Positions 62,424 through 64,000 of a stretch of 64,000 nt of DNA are shown one piece after another. The first letter of the stretch is position 1; the number at the start of each line of letters is the position of its first letter. Position numbers and translations under genes: made by a program. The DNA lies in contig NZ_JBGCCK010000003.1 in NCBI RefSeq assembly GCF_041262525.1, forward strand, positions 308,598 through 372,597, read 5' to 3'. The notes under the pieces were generated by a model. It was not told the origin of the DNA and searched no databases. It saw nothing but the letters and a program-made list of their open reading frames with translations. The DNA comes from Streptacidiphilus sp041262525. GTDB lineage: Bacteria > Actinomycetota > Actinomycetes > Streptomycetales > Streptomycetaceae.

Positions 62424-63614
62424 GTGATCGAGCCGCTCGAGCCGCAGGAGCCGATCGCGGCCGCCGTCGCCAAGGACTTCACCGCGCTCTTCGGACGTGA
62501 ACCAGAGGGCGTGTGGCAGGCGCCGGGGCGGGTGAACCTGATCGGCGAGCACACCGACTACAACGACGGATTCGTGTTGCCGGTGGCCCTGCCGCACGCC
62601 GCGCGGATCGCCGTGGCCAGGCGGGACGACGGTCTGGTTCGGGTGCACAGTTCACAGGGCGACGGCCGGGTGACCGAGTTCACAGTCGACTCGCTGCGAC
62701 CGGGCTCCGTCCCGGGGTGGGCCGCGTATCCGGCCGGCGCGCTCTGGGTACTCCGCGAGGCGGGACACCCGCTCCCCGGGTTCGATCTGCACCTGGACAG
62801 CGACGTGCCGTTCGGCGCGGGGCTCTCCTCCTCCGCCGCGCTGCAGTGCGCGGTGCTGCTCGCCTGCGACGAGCTGCTCGGCCTCGGCATCGCGCGTCCC
62901 GTGCTCGCCAAACTCGCCCAGCGTGCCGAGAACGACTACGTGGGCGCGCCGGTCGGCGTCATGGACCAGACCGCCTCACTCTGCTGCGAGAAGGGCGCGG
63001 CGCTCTTTCTGGACACCCGGGACCTGGCGCAGCGTCAGGTCCCGCTCGACCTGGCAGCGGCCGGTCTGGTGCTGCTCGTGGTCGACACCCGCGTCGAGCA
63101 CGGCCACGCCGACGGCGCCTACCGGCACCGCCGGGCGGGCTGCGAGCGTTCTGCGGCGCTGCTCGGCGTCCCGGCTCTGCGTGACGTCGAGGCGACGGGC
63201 GGTGCCGAGCTGGACGCGGTCCTCGCCCGCCTGCCGGAGGAGGAGCTGCGGCGGCTCACCCGGCATGTGGTCACCGAGAACGCGAGGGTGCTGGAGGCGG
63301 CGCGGTTGCTGGGCGCGGGCGAGGTGCGCGCGCTCGGCCCGATCATGACGGCCGGCCACGCCTCGCAGCGGGACGACTTCACCATCTCCTGCCCGCAGTC
63401 CGACACGGCGGTCGACACCGCCCTCGCCGAGGGCGCGCTGGGCGCGCGCCAGACCGGTGGCGGGTTCGGCGGCTGCGTGATCGTGCTGACGGTCCCGGAC
63501 CGGGTGCCCGCGATCACCGCCGCGATCGAGGCGGCGTACGCTGCGCAGTCGGGCTGGAATGCGCCGAGCTTCTTCACGGCGACGCCCGCGCCCGGGGCGC
63601 GGCGCCTGGTCTGA
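62424..63614 (+). CDS. galK: Galactokinase
   Basis: A 396-residue GHMP kinase: APGRVNLIGEHTDYNDGFVLPVAL (galactose site), PFGAGLSSSAALQCAVLLA (ATP loop), GAPVGVMDQTAS and QTGGGFGGCVIVL. It phosphorylates galactose to Gal-1-P. GTG 62424; 98 bases after galE, in the same operon. The operon feeds UDP-glucose made by GalU at 13.6 kb. Confidence 0.95.
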   Translation: MIEPLEPQEPIAAAVAKDFTALFGREPEGVWQAPGRVNLIGEHTDYNDGFVLPVALPHAARIAVARRDDGLVRVHSSQGDGRVTEFTVDSLRPGSVPGWAAYPAGALWVLREAGHPLPGFDLHLDSDVPFGAGLSSSAALQCAVLLACDELLGLGIARPVLAKLAQRAENDYVGAPVGVMDQTASLCCEKGAALFLDTRDLAQRQVPLDLAAAGLVLLVVDTRVEHGHADGAYRHRRAGCERSAALLGVPALRDVEATGGAELDAVLARLPEEELRRLTRHVVTENARVLEAARLLGAGEVRALGPIMTAGHASQRDDFTISCPQSDTAVDTALAEGALGARQTGGGFGGCVIVLTVPDRVPAITAAIEAAYAAQSGWNAPSFFTATPAPGARRLV

Positions 63615-63697
63615 CGAGCGCGGATGAGACGCGACCCATAAGTGATCCTTATGGGGTCATAAAGCCGGAGCCACTACTGTGGCAGACGGGGCGCGGG

Positions 63698-63716
63698 TGA
63701 GGCTTGCCTTACCTGC
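63698..63716 (+). promoter_or_regulatory. Putative iron box (DmdR/IdeR-type)
   Basis: TGAGGCTTGCCTTACCTGC matches 14 of 19 positions of the pattern TWAGGTWAGSCTWACCTWA, 70 bases before the reductase start. Confidence 0.5.
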
Positions 63717-63785
63717 GCTGCCCCTCGCTCCGCGCCTGCTTGATCGTCCGCCTGCTCGTCCGCCCGATCGAAGGATCCCGCTGCC

Positions 63786-64000
63786 ATGACACGCCCTCTC
63801 CGGGTCGCCATCGTCGGTTCCGGCCCAGCCGGCATCTACGCCGCCGACGCGCTGCTCAAGTCCGACGCCGCACAGGACCCGGGCGTGTCCATCGACATCT
63901 TCGAACGGATGCCCGCCCCGTTCGGCCTGATCCGCTACGGCGTCGCCCCCGACCACCCCCGGATCAAGGGCATCATCACCGCGCTGCACCAGGTCCTCGA
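63786..64000 (+). CDS. fprA: FprA-type ferredoxin/flavodoxin NADP reductase (3' partial)
   Basis: The first 71 residues of a flavoprotein: VAIVGSGPAGIYAADALLK (FAD dinucleotide loop), FERMPAPFGLIRYGVAPDHPRIKG. This matches FprA/glutamate synthase small-subunit-like ferredoxin:NADP reductases. The gene runs off the window end. An iron box-like site upstream would tie it to iron regulation. Confidence 0.9.
   Translation, partial: MTRPLRVAIVGSGPAGIYAADALLKSDAAQDPGVSIDIFERMPAPFGLIRYGVAPDHPRIKGIITALHQVL

Overview
This is a high-GC actinobacterial chromosome segment, almost certainly from the Streptomycetaceae (Streptomyces, Kitasatospora, Streptacidiphilus or a close relative). The signs are strong G/C bias at third codon positions, frequent GTG starts, ATGA/GTGA stop-start overlaps, mycothiol-linked and Rpf genes, and actinobacterial gene orders such as galU-glp-moaC-mogA-rimJ-sepX, metG-tatD-rpf-ksgA-ispE-ABC-F and galT-galE-galK. 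The first and last genes (a molybdopterin oxidoreductase and an FprA-type reductase) are cut by the window edges.

Layout. 1-5.1 kb: putative nitrate reductase operon (molybdopterin subunit, four-cluster ferredoxin, Tat-exported Rieske protein, small membrane protein, NarK). 5.1-12.3 kb: mscL, a short SAF/CpaB-like remnant, MTA phosphorylase, an FmdB zinc ribbon, a cation/proton antiporter and a penicillin acylase. 12.3-18.9 kb: 5-FTHF cyclo-ligase, a GGDEF protein and the galU/glp/moaC/mogA/rimJ/sepX block. That block carries molybdopterin genes as well as the Glp-SepX/GlpR cell-division pair. 19-22.4 kb: tRNA-Ala, then a four-tRNA array with unusual members, then a large zinc-ribbon membrane protein. 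22.4-25.3 kb: hydrolase, sulfurtransferase, RidA and a mycothiol-dependent enzyme, all leftward.

25.4-29.8 kb is the most unusual part. Two near-identical 72-aa peptides with a conserved N-terminal half and a variable C-terminus lie upstream of an M50/site-2-protease-like membrane enzyme with a PqqD-like N-terminal region, followed by a secreted Cys-containing protein. A divergent XRE regulator gene is separated from the peptides by two phased inverted repeats. I read this as a candidate peptide maturation and signalling system.

29.8-43.6 kb: an OmpR-type two-component system, a DUF1269 protein, a RodA/PBP2 pair, ribokinase, a GH18 chitinase with a DasR-like operator, a NarL-type two-component system, a glycosyltransferase-like membrane protein and an N,N-dimethylformamidase-like lipoprotein. 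43.6-51.2 kb: an MecA-N-type penicillin-binding protein, protein O-mannosyltransferase, RsmI, a zinc-ribbon protein and a PASTA-type Ser/Thr kinase. Between the mannosyltransferase and rsmI lie a perfect 16-bp palindrome and a diverged tandem duplication. 51.3-58.8 kb: metG-tatD-rpf-ksgA-ispE-ABC-F, with a long inverted-repeat element after metG. 59-64 kb: tRNA-Thr, a LuxR-type regulator whose receiver lacks the phospho-Asp, the Leloir galactose operon, and the start of fprA behind a candidate iron box.

All names rest on motif recognition and gene context. No database search was run.
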